From positions 2,274,676 through 2,338,675 of the forward strand of contig JAJEKV010000108.1 of NCBI GenBank assembly GCA_021234155.1: 64,000 nucleotides of DNA, written 5' to 3'. The stretch comes from Isoetes taiwanensis. Taxonomy: Eukaryota; Streptophyta; Lycopodiopsida; Isoetales; Isoetaceae. The notes under the pieces were generated by a model, which was given only the letters and a program-made list of their open reading frames with translations, did not search any database and was not told the origin of the DNA. Positions 37,841 through 48,939 of this stretch are shown piece by piece. Made by a program: the position numbers and the translations under genes. Every line of letters begins with the position of its first letter. Position 1 is the stretch's first letter.

Positions 37841-38275
37841 TATTTTGTAATGTGCAAATTACATTGTGAAATATATTAATTGAATTCAATTTAAATTTTT
37901 TATGCTTTGTTCTTATTATTTGTGATTTTTTTGTTATGTTAATTTTATGCTCGATTCTATTTTTTTATTCTTAGATTTATTAAACATTTAATTACATATT
38001 AAACAATAATGCTTATCTACCATTAATATAATTTAATCAATATTTGTTTCTATTTTTCGAATTTTTAAATTTTTAAATATTTATTCTCGATTTATTTTGT
38101 TCATATTTAATATTTATTAATACTATTAATATTATTGATAATATTAATATTAATAAATATTACTAAATATTTATTTATATTAAATATATTTGTTAATTTT
38201 GCATATGAATATTAACTGTCCGTTAAATCATATTGAATAATATTAAATAAATATTTTTTTTTATCAAAATTCCTT
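37841..38275. other. Very AT-rich block before the right subterminal region
   Basis: Almost only A and T, with repeated AATATTAATA-type strings (around 38,100-38,190). It stops sharply at the CG-rich subterminal region. No gene. Confidence 0.75.
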
Positions 38276-38797
38276 AATCGTCGTTGAACGACGTTGTTCC
38301 GCGGCGTGTCCGCCAGCGGGATGCGTCGTTGAACGGCGTTCCCGTGCGATGGCGCCGGGGCCAGTGCCGCAAACCCACGCAGCGGCATTGGATAACCACG
38401 CCCGACAACGCCGTTGAACGGCGTTTCACACGCGGCCCGCCGTCGGCCGCTTCGCTGGCGGGTAACGCCACTGACTGGACATGATGACGTGTACTTTTAA
38501 TTGCTTGAACGACGTTGCCGTCATCATCGCCACGCCACGCGCCGGCCGGGCGCCACGGCCACTCGGGCAGCGAAGCAGCGTGGTCGATCCACGTAATGCC
38601 GCATTGACGTTGAAATCGGCGTCATGTAGCCGCTAAAGACGCGCGATTCGCGGCAGCGTACGCGTGGCGGCGACGCCTCGCGTCGTCATTATATCGGCGC
38701 CCGACGTCGAAATAGGCGTCGTTTATCGGCGTTCGCGGCGTCGATCATCGGCGATCAAAGCGGCGATGCGGGCGTCGTAATAAGCCGTCGTATGGGG
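38276..38797. repeat. Right subterminal region, GCGTCGTT-rich
   Basis: This is a strongly CG-rich block with repeated GGCGTCGTT, GAACGGCG and AACGACG strings, including the perfect odd palindrome CGTCGTTGAACGACG at 38,279-38,293. It begins abruptly after very AT-rich DNA and runs up to the right terminal repeat. It mirrors the left subterminal region, which supports pairing the two ends. Confidence 0.65.
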
Positions 38798-38813
38798 CTT
38801 TGGTTTTGTAGTG
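38798..38813 (-). repeat. Right terminal repeat of CACTA element
   Basis: The plus strand reads CTTTGGTTTTGTAGTG. The reverse complement starts CACTACAAAACC. It directly abuts LINE A sequence. Confidence 0.7.
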
Positions 38814-38816
38814 TTG
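38814..38816. repeat. Target-site duplication TTG, right copy
   Basis: TTG directly follows ...TTGTAGTG. It pairs with 1,246-1,248 and marks the outer edge of the large CACTA-type element inside LINE A. Confidence 0.65.
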
Positions 38817-40229
38817 GTGAGGCAAATAGATGAAACCATGACCCCAAAACAAGCTCCGCATCTCTGCTCATAGGGAAGAGTCATTGCGCGCAAAAACCAC
38901 GAAATGAGCATGCACATACCTCTCACCTTTCAGGATCCTCAAAAGTCCGGCCATCGGAGGCAAAGCAAGGGCGCCATAGATCTTTGATATCGCCCATTTG
39001 CCTAGGCGCTCAAGAAGAACAAACGAACTTGTATCCCCTCCTTCAACCCGGTAAAATTTGCCTTCACAGCGCCTCATGCACTTTAACTGCTCCCAAAACA
39101 ATACTGTTACCAACCTTTGCATTCTCCTAATGCCATCGAGGAAGGCCCGAATCTTCTCAACTCGATAAAGACTATGCAACTCCTGCGCTCTGGCGCACCG
39201 CATTTGCCTACCAAAGACCTTAGCAAAAGCGCTTCACCACGCCAACGCTAGTCACCATACCGGACATACCCTTCCGGAGATGAAAAGGTATCAAGCCACA
39301 ACTCGGCCTTTGGGCCGAAATCCGCATCGGCCGGCCCGGGTGTTCAAACGGGAACACCGTCCCCAGAAGGCCGAGAGGCAACCGCACCTGGACCGGACAA
39401 AACACGGGGTAATGATCGTAAATGGAGGTAGGCCGAGAATGTTACTCGGCCAAGAGGGCACACCATCCAATGCGCGTGGGGAAGCATAAGACCGGTCATG
39501 CCTAGCATCACGCCGCTGCCGCGCCAATCACTTTATTACAATAGGTGAAAGACAAGTCCCGGGGACCTCAACCAAGACCAAATCACCGCAACAAAGCGAG
39601 ACCAGCGGGTCCCTCTCAAATCCACGCACAAGGTGGGTGCGAGAACCGGAGCGATCTTCTACTTTCGCTCTACCATATTGAAATCCCCTAACAACAACGA
39701 AGCAACACACGGCAACCCACCAGGGGCTCGCAGAATTATTCGGTTGTGGCCCACAAAGCACCCATTGAAGGCGGTTAGGGGCATAAACATTAACAATCCC
39801 CCACTCTTGCCATCCCTCAACCACTTAATTATTGCCCAGGCCAAACACATGCAGGCTGCGGTATGTTACCCGCACATCCATCTTCCAAGCAATAAGAGTA
39901 CCCCCACTAGTCCGCCCGGAAGAAGAAGCACAATAAAGCCAACCGCCTACCAACCATATTCATGAGCTGGACATATCACCCACAATGACACTTATGCTCC
40001 TGATGCAAATAATATCGGGCGCTTATGCCGAAGTGCCAAAGAAATACGGGCCCTCTTACTACTAGAGGACCGCACCCCGCATACATTCCAGAACCGAGGG
40101 ATCGACCTATTCATCCCGGAGGAGAAGTGTCCACCCCACATGCCTACCCACCCGGGCCATCATCCCACTCCACGAAGCAAAGATCTAGAGCGAGGATTAA
40201 TCACGGCAATGTGACCCACGGTAGCTCTA

Positions 40230-40365
40230 CGTGATATTCCACTTCCAACACGTTGGAAGTCCCCGAGCACCTCCACGAGTCATGGGCCACAACTTCGTGG
40301 TATTCCCACTTCCAACACGTGTTGGAAGTCCCCGTGCACCTCCATAGAGTCATGGGCACACTAGT
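40230..40365 (+). repeat. 68-bp tandem duplication with a palindromic core
   Basis: Two copies, about 40,230-40,297 and 40,298-40,365, share CCACTTCCAACACG, TTGGAAGTCCCCG and GCACCTCCA...GAGTCATGGGC. The second carries the perfect 20-bp palindrome CTTCCAACACGTGTTGGAAG. The first has lost two bases at its centre. It lies in the ORF1 region of LINE A. Confidence 0.85.
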
Positions 40366-42107
40366 CTCTACCTCCAACCCCAAGGGTTCGCGCCAACCCA
40401 CCTCATGCTCGGACATACCGCCATTGGGACATCCCCGGCCAGATCACCAGCCCCCATACAACCCCGTCCTCGGATCTAGCCACAACCAAATCATCACGAG
40501 CCCTCCCCCGAGCCACCACGTCCCTAGCCCGCCATCAAAGGGCGGCCCGAAGAAGCTTGCCCGGCCTCGTCCCACCACCTCTCCCAACCACACCACCTCG
40601 TCCAACGCCACTCACTGCACCGCGGAGTCCTCTGCCTGTGACCTCAGGAACCGAGGAATCCCGGGCCCCTGCATCAACACCTGCAACCCCTACCACATCA
40701 CAAGCACCAGCAGACTAGTAGGATCATCAATGGGTCAAATGGTAGCACAATAGATGGAAACATCCGCCCGGATCTCGAGCCATTCAAAAGCTTCAATCGG
40801 AAAAGAAAATGCCAGGGACCACTACGCACTGGAAGAGAAGTAGGCACAGGCTGCAAAGCAGGCAGAGCAACACAGATCTTGGGGACCTGCACAATAGAAT
40901 GAGCCAAATATACACCCAGGCCATTGGCCATAGAAACCAAAATCGAGGCACCATCAGTCGGGAGGAAGATCCCGAATCTGAACCAACACGGATTTTAACC
41001 GTCAAAGAACCGGTGGACATTGCTGGAGTATAATCTTGATACAACACATATGAATCACCCAACGATCCACCCCCGACTAACCAATTGCCGCACGAAGACT
41101 TCGGCCTCAAACATGATTAGGAAGAAATTATTTGGTAAGAATTTGAGAGATCGATACTGGGCAAACCAATCCGCCTTCGAATGTCCGCCAAGCCAAGAGC
41201 TAAACCTCCTGGTGGTCCAATGTCGTAACCGGTGAAATAGCCCAACACCGCAAATGAAACTAGATTCTCAATGGTCCGAACATGCACGGTATGATCAATA
41301 TCTATCCATGGAGTCTCTCGAAGAGCTGCGCACAGTCAACAGTGATGATCCTCCACAAACTTGAGCTTCTTGAACACGGGCGGTTCTACACTCAGAGCCT
41401 TGGCGCAATCCAATCTGAAAACCCCGGCGAGTGATGCGAAAGCGGTATCATTGCTCCGCCAGGGTAGGGCGCCACCGAGGATTTGGGGCTGCCGCCTGGC
41501 ACCCTGAGAGGTATCCGCAGAGGCACCCCAGGAGACACATCGCCTACATGCACCCTAGAAGAGGGCGATCACCGACAAGTGATCCCTTCCCAAGCACCCG
41601 CGCGAGGGCATCATGCATCCGCCTCAAAGGGGCATGCTTGATGGAATCAAGACCGAGTCTCAAAACACAATCTACTTGGGTCTCGGGGACTATATTGAGA
41701 GGAAGAGCAATCCACATACCTCTCAACCGGGGGATTCCAAGAGCTCCCTCATCTCTCGCCACCAATTGCATGCCACTTCCCTCGGGCCGTGCCTCTTCAT
41801 GCATCTTTGAGACCCGCGCCCTTCCCCTTTACTGAGGATTCTCTCTCCTCGCCATCTCCCTTGGCTTCAGCCCCAAGCCATGAGGCTCAATCGAGCCCCC
41901 CATCAGCCTGTTTAGCGGGGCCATGTCATCCGGACCAGTCTGAAATCAGCTGTTTGCAGCAACAAATCACATGCAAAACAGCTGATGCTATACACCGCTG
42001 GAAAGAGCTCAGATCAAGCTTTCCAACGAGCCCAAGCACGCCAAAATCCGACACCAGATAAGAGAGATATCACCGATCAAAGTTTTGCCGTCAGAACCCT
42101 AGCTCCA

Positions 42108-42506
42108 CCATTCACATTATTAACATAAACCATTGCATTTAACACATTTAAATTGAAATCCCCCTTAAACCCCCTTTGGTTTGGGTGCATATTCACATGG
42201 GGGGTTACTCAGAACGAGAGAGCCTGGATGGGCATATTTGCCCTTTATTCCAAGATCTGGACCGTACATAGCGATCCTCGTTTGTGGGGTATGCATGTAC
42301 AAGTTTTTATATACTGTATATTAAAGTTTGTAAAATACTATAAGATTTGAAATAATGTACTTAATGGTGTTAATTTTGTACGTGTATTGTAAATATATTT
42401 TTGGGGCTCTCGCTGCCCTACGTAACCCCCAGTGTGAATATGCACCCAAACCAAAGGGGAATTTAAATGTGTTAAATGCAATGGTTTATGTTAATAATGT
42501 GAATGG
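42108..42506. mobile_element. Foldback element / MITE with arms over 100 bp
   Basis: The left arm (42,108-42,224) starts CCATTCACATTATTAACATA. The right arm (42,404-42,506) is its reverse complement, ending TATGTTAATAATGTGAATGG. The arms are nearly identical apart from a short indel in the C-rich stretch. The loop is about 180 bp and AT-rich. It sits just outside the 5' end of LINE A. I cannot fix a target duplication. Half of a related copy is at 63,051-63,195. Confidence 0.85.
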
Positions 42507-45140
42507 TAGTTGTGTGTTATTGTTATATTAAAAAAAAACATTTGGGCCCTTTTCTCCCTAACTAAAAAAAACATAGGTAAACTTTATGGGTCTAAACATT
42601 AACTACTAGAAAGGACAATAACATCAAGATAAACAAATTATTTCCATCAAGATACCAAGAGCTGCCCAAATATACACAAACACACACTTGTTATAAAATG
42701 TGCAAAACAACAATAACCCATAAATCCATAAACCCATAAACCCATGCTTGAAATTCTCAAATATATGATGATGAACTTTACTCCTTTCTTGAGATGTTTT
42801 GTGTTTTCTTAAGTTTTGTTACAAAGAAGCATGTAAAATTGCTTGATTTTTTTTTCATGATATTGTCTCAAAAGAAATTATGCAAGATCCCCTTGACTGG
42901 GAGTAAACCTCTTGGATGAACTCTTTATTTGCATTCTTGTAAATTTGTAGCGGATTATGAATAGCATCTAAAGCTTCATGTAATAGAACTCACGGGAAGA
43001 TAAGATGACCGAGAGTTTCCCCATTCCATATTTATAACCTTGCTCCAAATCGTGTCAATTCCTTAATAATATAATAATATCTTTGCTAGCTTGCAAACAA
43101 GTTTGAATCGCAACTTTGGTATAGCATCAACCGCGTTCTATATAGCAAGCATTGGTGCCGCCCAAATCCGCGACTATCACCACATCATTATCCCAATAAG
43201 TACCACCGGCCAATAATAGCAAAGATCATTTACCTATCATTTACCCGGTAAACACAAACAATGCAAGTCTTAGCTGTCCGCTTTGAGATTCAAATGATTG
43301 AATTAACAAGAAAATGATGATATACCAAAGCAGAGACTTTCATGCCCAATCAGTTGGCATATGGCCATAATCATGGCTTTTGAAACAACTTCAATATTCC
43401 AGGATTACCATGAATAGTCTAGCCCCAACAAAGGAAGGAGGAATCTTTAGCATGGGCTTTGCTAAACCCGCAAGTAAGAAAGAAACTGAAATAAGAAAGA
43501 ACCTCTATTCTTCTCTGCCTTTTTCTCACTTTAAATCACAGCTACTCCATTTTATTCTTTGTCTTTGCTTCTGAATGAATTTGGCACACAATCGTGCGGA
43601 CTATTACATCATAAGCTTAAAGTAAAATGGGATTCAATGCAAAATACACATTAGTCAAGCATTTATTGGTTGAATTCCCTTACCTTTTGGGAAACTAATA
43701 AGCCCGAGTATCCAAACTTTGCTTGGCTAATCTTTTCGCATAAAGATTCCAATTTGGCTAATAAAATGCAACTTCGGGGTTTATGTGCGTGATATAGACA
43801 ATACAATGCATACAAGATATTGTTTTTAAGCACTCTTTGCCCGCCAAGGATGAAGATGCTGAAAAGACCTGAAAGCATAAATGGATTTGCTAAAGTTTGT
43901 TATGCCATAATTGTTATCCACAAAGATGGCCATGGCGTTCATCTACAAACTTATTGCAGCGGCTACTTCTTCTATGCAAAGGATAAAATGTAAAGAATAG
44001 AACTTACCATGTTACTCGCAATATGCCATCGTGTCTTGAATCCAACGGGGAATGTTCTCACCTGAAGGCCCGCCAAAGTCTTTGTACAAAGGAATGGGAA
44101 CTTCAGCTAGCGGCAGTGGGAGTGTTCAAAGTGGTTCCGGCTCACGTTAAGGGGTCAAATGGAAGCTCGCTTGGCGAAATCACAGTTCGCCAGCCAAGGA
44201 TTAGGCTTTCCGGTTTTGCGGGGGATAAAGATGACAAGAAACCAATTGTCACACTTGCAATCGGGGAAATCCGCTATTGACCTCAAACTTGGCCTTTGTG
44301 AAGCAGAGCTCATGCATCCGCATCCTAAGTTCGGGCAAGAAAAAAATTGGAATACTTTACGGCTTGTGTAAATAGGTCTTACAATCTGGTCTTGCAATCC
44401 GGATATGGAAGTGGTTGCACACAACCCACAATCACACAACCCTAATTCACACAACCCTAAAAAAAACCTCCACCACAGGATTTGCCCCTTTTTTTAAATC
44501 AACGGCTAACAAAAGGGTGCACTCTAGAAATACTATTTAGTACACCTGGATGAATACGACCACCAAATCATATGAAAACCTTAGAGAAAACAGTACAAAA
44601 ACACAAAACAAAACCCCCTGTCATAATGCTACATATTCGAGCACATATTCGACCATATCTTATGGTATTTTGACCACATATAGGTGAATGGCTGAATGGG
44701 TGAACTTGAATGGGTGAATAGGTGAATGGGTGAATGGGTGAATTGGCGAACTTGTACACTATAATGGGTGAATAGGTGACTTGAAGACCTTTGCATATAT
44801 TGCTAACTTGATAGGAAGAACAAAATAAAACTACTGAATAGCATACTATAGCGTAGAATGGAAAAAATAGAGTTGACGTGATTTACACATACTATTACCT
44901 CACTTCTAACTCCAACCATCCTTGTTTTTACATATCACAATATAATTGTGCGCAGATAGGGCAATTTGGGTTTATTAAGTTTAGCATAGGGTTTTTTTTC
45001 CTAATTGCAGAAAACTAATGGTGCAAAACAAGTTCAACAAGGCTCTAAAATGACAGACAAGCTATCACGACCTCATTGTTAGATAAAGAAATACTAAATT
45101 AATTAATTAATTCCGATTCGTTCTATTTTTAATCCATATG
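42507..45140. other. Intergenic DNA, no recognised gene
   Basis: AT-rich to mixed sequence. Short frames at 43,380-43,574 and 43,663-43,878, and a two-stranded pair at 44,023-44,280 (plus) and 44,155-44,454 (minus), show no domain. A minisatellite lies within (see 44,684-44,785). Confidence 0.5.
44684..44785 (+). repeat. Minisatellite of (GAATGGGT)-type units
   Basis: GGTGAATGG, GAATGGGT and GGTGAATAG repeat about nine times, interrupted by GAACTTG. Confidence 0.8.
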
Positions 45141-45150
45141 CATAAGATAT

Positions 45151-45185
45151 ACAAGAAATTTATCGCGGCGGCCAAGGCCGCCGCG
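45151..45185 (+). repeat. CACTA-like end with GCGGCGGCC palindrome, left
   Basis: ACAAGAAATTTATCGCGGCG followed by GCCAAGGCCGCCGCG. The reverse complement of 57,829-57,865 matches it over about 35 bp. ACAAGAAA is the usual continuation of CACT-ACAAGAAA ends, but here the preceding CACT is degraded (GATAT). The palindrome CGGCGGCCAAGGCCGCCG is the type of subterminal motif seen in plant CACTA elements. Confidence 0.6.
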
Positions 45186-45983
45186 AACATTTCTCTTGAA
45201 GGGAAAATAAGAAGAGACCTTGTGGGAAAGAAATTTGATGCAACCACCACAGTGAACATTTCTCAAGAAGGAATTAAGAGACCTGGTGTCAACTGTAATA
45301 GATCCTAAACATTATTTTATTAAATTTGAATGTCGGATTTGTTAAATTCCTTCAATTTTCTAAATTTCGTCTAGACTTCCTCAAGTTGCCTCGACATTGC
45401 ATCGTTCTCAAAATTATTCTAGAATTGCTCATTATTCCCAAGGTCTTTCAAGAACTCAGGAGCTTTTAAAAAGGTCAAACGTGAAAGCATGAAAGGTAAT
45501 GCATAATGCTTACGGATTTTTATGTCCATTGCATTGGTATCGCATGGAATAATTGGAAATAATTCCTATGGCATCATAGTGTTTGTGCACACATTAAATT
45601 CTAATACTGTAGAGTGACGTTTTATATTTTACACACATTGTTCTTGTTTCACAAACATTGGCTGGGCATTTTTTTCAATTTTAAATAGATAGCGTGTGTT
45701 GCCACATTATCATAGCCAAATCAAATAGGTTTGTTATTTTAAATTTCCATCGACTTGCCACCTCATTTGAGCATTAAGGCCTATCACATTCACAACCTTG
45801 CATTTGGAATCTTAATTGTCCGAAATATATCAGCGACATAAACTATAATTCCTCAACTATAACACATACCTCAATCATCTTGTAAATGTTTCAATTATAA
45901 AACTTGCACGCTTAAGTTTACTTTCGTCTCAATCTTACTTATTGTTCTCATAACCAGGAGAAGCAAATAGAGTTGATAGCATT
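45186..45983. other. AT-rich DNA with a short imperfect repeat
   Basis: GAACATTTCTCTTGAAGG at about 45,185 recurs as GAACATTTCTCAAGAAGG at about 45,254, each followed by AAGAGACC(T). This spacing-70 pair may belong to the adjacent CACTA-like end. The rest, 45,300-45,983, is AT-rich without any gene I can see. Confidence 0.45.
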
Positions 45984-46990
45984 TCATAGACGGATTTTAT
46001 ATGCACCAAGCAAGGCCATCCATGAAGAGGCAAAAGGTTTACATATGCTATTATTTACTAAATCCTCCACCTCAAAAATTCTTCCAAATTGCTGCTGGAA
46101 GTCAACAAAAGATCCATAGTGTTCTTCTGTTGGTGTAATGTGATAATCTATAATCAATGAAAGATATATGTGACGGCCCTCATCCACAAAGCCCGAATGG
46201 CTGCACCCAAAAGAAATATTTGTAATAGCTACTTCACTTATATTGATGTTCGTACATGGTGAACCATTTTCTGAAATGCATATCTTGCTTCTATTATGCT
46301 TCTGCATTAATAAGAGCATTAACTGCTGAAATGTCAGCTGAAATGTCACGTTCTCTTTCACAAGCCATCATGTAAGCATGAATCCATCTTCCCTCAATTT
46401 GAGCTCCCTGAATGGCACATCCATCAAGAAGAATTATAAATCTAGCTTGATCTGGGTTTCAGCTTCTAATTGCATCAAATGGAACAACGTAAGAGCCTCC
46501 ACAGCATGTCCATTATGCACATATGCTGCAATCATCAAATGACAGAGAATATAAACTCTGCAGATTCTAGACTTCCAAACTTGTTATACATTGTAAGCAG
46601 GGAAGAGCTAATTACAATATTAGATTCAAAATCCTGACAAACAATGAAAGCAATGACCTGTTTTTCTTTAAGCATATCTTGTAGACCTGTGCAAGCATCA
46701 ATAACATTAGCACAGGTTACTTTATTTGGGGTCACTTGTTGGTGTCGCATTTGTTGAAATGCTTGCACAATGCTTGTAGAGATTCCTTACTATATCCTGT
46801 TTAATGTTCTCTCTGCATTTGTTAGATCAGCACATCTTCCATACATATTGATAAGAGAAGTACTGAGAGTTACATCAGATGTTCCAAAGGCAATCTTGAA
46901 ATTGTTAACACTATAAGATCCACAATTCCCTGTAAAACTGTAAAACCTTTGAGACCTAAACACATCAAGCTATGCATCAACTCTACAACA
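45984..46990 (-). pseudogene. PPR (pentatricopeptide repeat) protein pseudogene fragment
   Basis: Minus-strand reading shows consecutive PPR-type blocks. Around 46,800-46,898: TLSTSLINMYGRCADLTNAE. At 46,535-46,768: VTPNKVTCANVIDAC and SSLLTMYNKFGSLESAEF. At 45,984-46,361: GCSHSGFVDEGRHIY, ITPTEEHYGSFVD and SSWMALLGAYKI. These match the P, L and S repeats and the E-type tail of plant organelle RNA-editing and processing factors. The blocks lie in the correct order but in different frames with stops between, and only part of the usual 500- to 900-residue protein remains. PPR proteins of this PLS type are characteristic of land plants, so the fragment is also a taxonomic clue. It is not functional as read. 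Confidence 0.85.
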
Positions 46991-47888
46991 GATGCTTGTA
47001 TTTGTTAACTTACCTAAAATTTGCCTTCCGGTTAGAAGCTGAGATCTAAGATAGAGATAAGCGGACATCACGGGGGCTAATCCTAGTAATAGCCTGAATC
47101 GTACACTGCGGGAAGAAGGATTTTTGTAGCAAAGGTCCGTTGCACCAAATCGGATCAAGCATTATCCACGCACTGACGACCTTCTAAGAGGCTGCGGTGA
47201 TGGACATCCGGCTTCCAGGGTTTGGCGAACCAAGGTCGATAGCTGCCACAAGTTGGATCGAGACAGGGGCCACTTGCGGGGACTTCGGCGTATGAGATTC
47301 CCAAAAAAAAACTGGTGGCAACAGAGCTTGAAGAATCGTGAAGAACTGGAGACGACAGAGCTTGAAGAACCCTAACCTAACTTGCACAGCCAGTGAAGGG
47401 GAATGGAGGTTATCAAATTGATGCATTGGCTTCTCGTTCTCAGAATCCCGCTTAGAATTCATGGATTAGATAACGAACCTGTTCTGCAACTCGTTCCAGG
47501 ATTAAGCTGTGATTTTTTCTTATCTTATTAAAGATAAGGAAGAACACTGCGATGAACGTGGCACAAGCAGCAGCCATGGATGTTGTTCAGAGAAACGTGG
47601 CAGTGAAAGGAGGAAATAGATTGCGGCCCAGAAACTTTTTAAAGGAACAAAAAAGAAAAAAGAAAAATTACAATCTAAATTACATATGTAGAGATAATGA
47701 ATTTTTTTTCGTAAATCAAGGGGGGCACCTTGACAAATTTTGACGTGGCTACCATCTTTACATGTTAGATGGATGGAAGTGGCCAATTCAAATTTTTGGC
47801 AAAAAAGCAAATTCCATCGTTTCGCCATTTAAGTTACACCCCCTTGGTATAACAATTTAAAAAGGGCCAGGCCAAACTATGCTCGACA
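46991..47888 (-). other. Region upstream of the PPR fragment, no clear gene
   Basis: Minus-strand frames at 46,970-47,158, 47,184-47,462 (92 codons) and 47,520-47,828 (102 codons) have no PPR or other motif that I can see. They could be leader sequence of the PPR gene or chance. The last has a Phe run caused by an A/T-rich tract. Confidence 0.35.
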
Positions 47889-48165
47889 AATTATTCAAGG
47901 TAAGTGGTGGCCATTATTTTACGCCCCATCAAATATGTAGGGAGGTTAAAAAATACCCTGGCTACAGGCATTTCATTGAACTGTATAGGCCTCTCTTCAA
48001 CTTCAATTCCCAACACGTTTTTTAAATAATAATGAATGAAGTCGTTACTTCCCACTGAAATATAGTAAATGGAATTTGCAAGGATGAGGCGGTTTACCAA
48101 CATTTGGAAACAACCATAAAGGTCTATCTATGCCATGCGGTCTCTTTCAAGGATGCCTATAGCAA
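47889..48165 (-). pseudogene. GDSL esterase/lipase exon fragment
   Basis: The minus strand reads GILERDRMA...IDLYGCFQMLVNRLIL then NSIYYISVGSNDFIHYYL. In plant GDSL lipases an exon starts with SGIL(D/N)xTG and leads to the block III motif (I/V)(S/T)(I/V)G(S/N)ND, whose Asn contributes to the oxyanion hole. The fragment shows both in the right order. A TAG precedes GCATCCTTG, fitting an intron acceptor. A stop and a frame slip between the two parts, and the absence of the GDSL serine block and the C-terminal DxxH block nearby, mark it as a remnant. Confidence 0.72.
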
Positions 48166-48939
48166 AAGATAATGATAAGTAATTTGCAAAACTTAGCAAA
48201 GCAGAAAATGCCTCAGTTTATAGAGACAAAGTCAAGTTTTACTTGCATCAAAATGTTAGATAATAGGCAAAAGATATTTGGGAATTTTGACAAGCATACC
48301 CAACTCAAATACAAAAACAACATGAGTAGCACAGGCCAGTGATGATCCAAAAATTGAAAGCCATGTGGAGATTAAGGGTGCTAAAATTAAAATGGCTGAT
48401 TTTCGTCCAAATAAGCCTCCAAAAGTTTTTGTCCAGCTCAACCTTCTCCAACCCATCTCTTGGAAGATCAGATTCTTTAACATATTTGGGGAGAAATGTG
48501 TTCTCTCCCTATGATGGTTTGGACTCCTTGCTGTTTGTTCTCAATGCAACCTTAAGTTACATGAAGGAAAGAAATGTGATTTTTTTTGAAATAAGGATAC
48601 AAATGAGCAGATCATGGAAGGAAAACAGGCGGACCTCAAGAATGAAGCGGTTGAAGACTTTAGCACCTTCAACAAGGTCCTTAAGGATCAAGACATTCAC
48701 AATCATATGGATAATCAGCCCACAGACACTAACTCAGGCAAATATTCAGGAAACTAGAATGAGAGCTAAGAGAGAATCCATAGAAATTGGCAAAAGAGTC
48801 TACAACAAGTTCCAAATCAGCCATGTGACAAACCTCTAAGAAAATGCTAAAGAACACTGAGGTACAAGCAGGGCTCGAATTTAGTGGCCCACCTAACTGG
48901 GAAAAATGCCGCCTTCAATTTTATGTTACCAGGAAAAAA
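48166..48939. other. Unassigned DNA with weak coding-like frames
   Basis: A plus frame of 166 codons spans 48,339-48,839. In another plus frame around 48,600-48,720 the residues EGKQADLKNEAVEDFSTFNK read as a hydrophilic, helix-prone peptide. Neither matches a family I know. Confidence 0.3.

Larger units (their letters stand above)
1249..38813. mobile_element. Large CACTA-type DNA transposon (about 37.6 kb) carrying a satellite array
   Basis: The left end begins CACTACAAGGGATG and the right end, read on the minus strand, begins CACTACAAAACCAAAG. Both ends are immediately flanked by TTG, the 3-bp target duplication expected of En/Spm-like (CACTA) elements. Both termini are followed inward by GC-rich regions full of GCGTCGTT motifs in both orientations, as in CACTA subterminal regions. 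Excising the segment and keeping one TTG restores an open frame across the joint in LINE A, which supports a single insertion event. I found no recognisable TNP2-type transposase inside, so the element is probably non-autonomous or decayed. Only 8 bp of the terminal inverted repeats match exactly. Alternatives are two overlapping elements sharing ends by chance, or an assembly join. Confidence 0.72.
38814..42100 (-). mobile_element. LINE A, 5' portion: ORF1, endonuclease, EN-RT linker
   Basis: This is the upstream half of the LINE continued at 1-1,248. From 5' to 3' on the minus strand: an ORF1-like region (about 40,100-42,060), with fragments such as MANGLGVYLAHS and KICVALPALQPV near 40,830-40,940 that resemble the gag-like ORF1 of plant LINEs. 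Next is an apurinic endonuclease, with WNVCGVRSSSSKRARI near 40,040-40,085, GIVNVYAPN near 39,780-39,800, GDFNMVE near 39,665-39,690 and DHYPV near 39,405-39,420. These are the usual blocks of this enzyme, which nicks target DNA to prime reverse transcription. Then comes a linker, 38,868-39,203, containing GKFYRVEGGDTSSF, like the EGD-x-NT-x-FF block before the RT. Frames are broken in many places. The ORF1 assignment is less certain than the endonuclease. Confidence 0.8.

Noticed and set aside
45151-45185. Strong hairpin as a terminator or riboswitch
   Set aside because: In a plant nuclear context, and with an inverted partner at 57,829, a transposon subterminal palindrome is the better reading.
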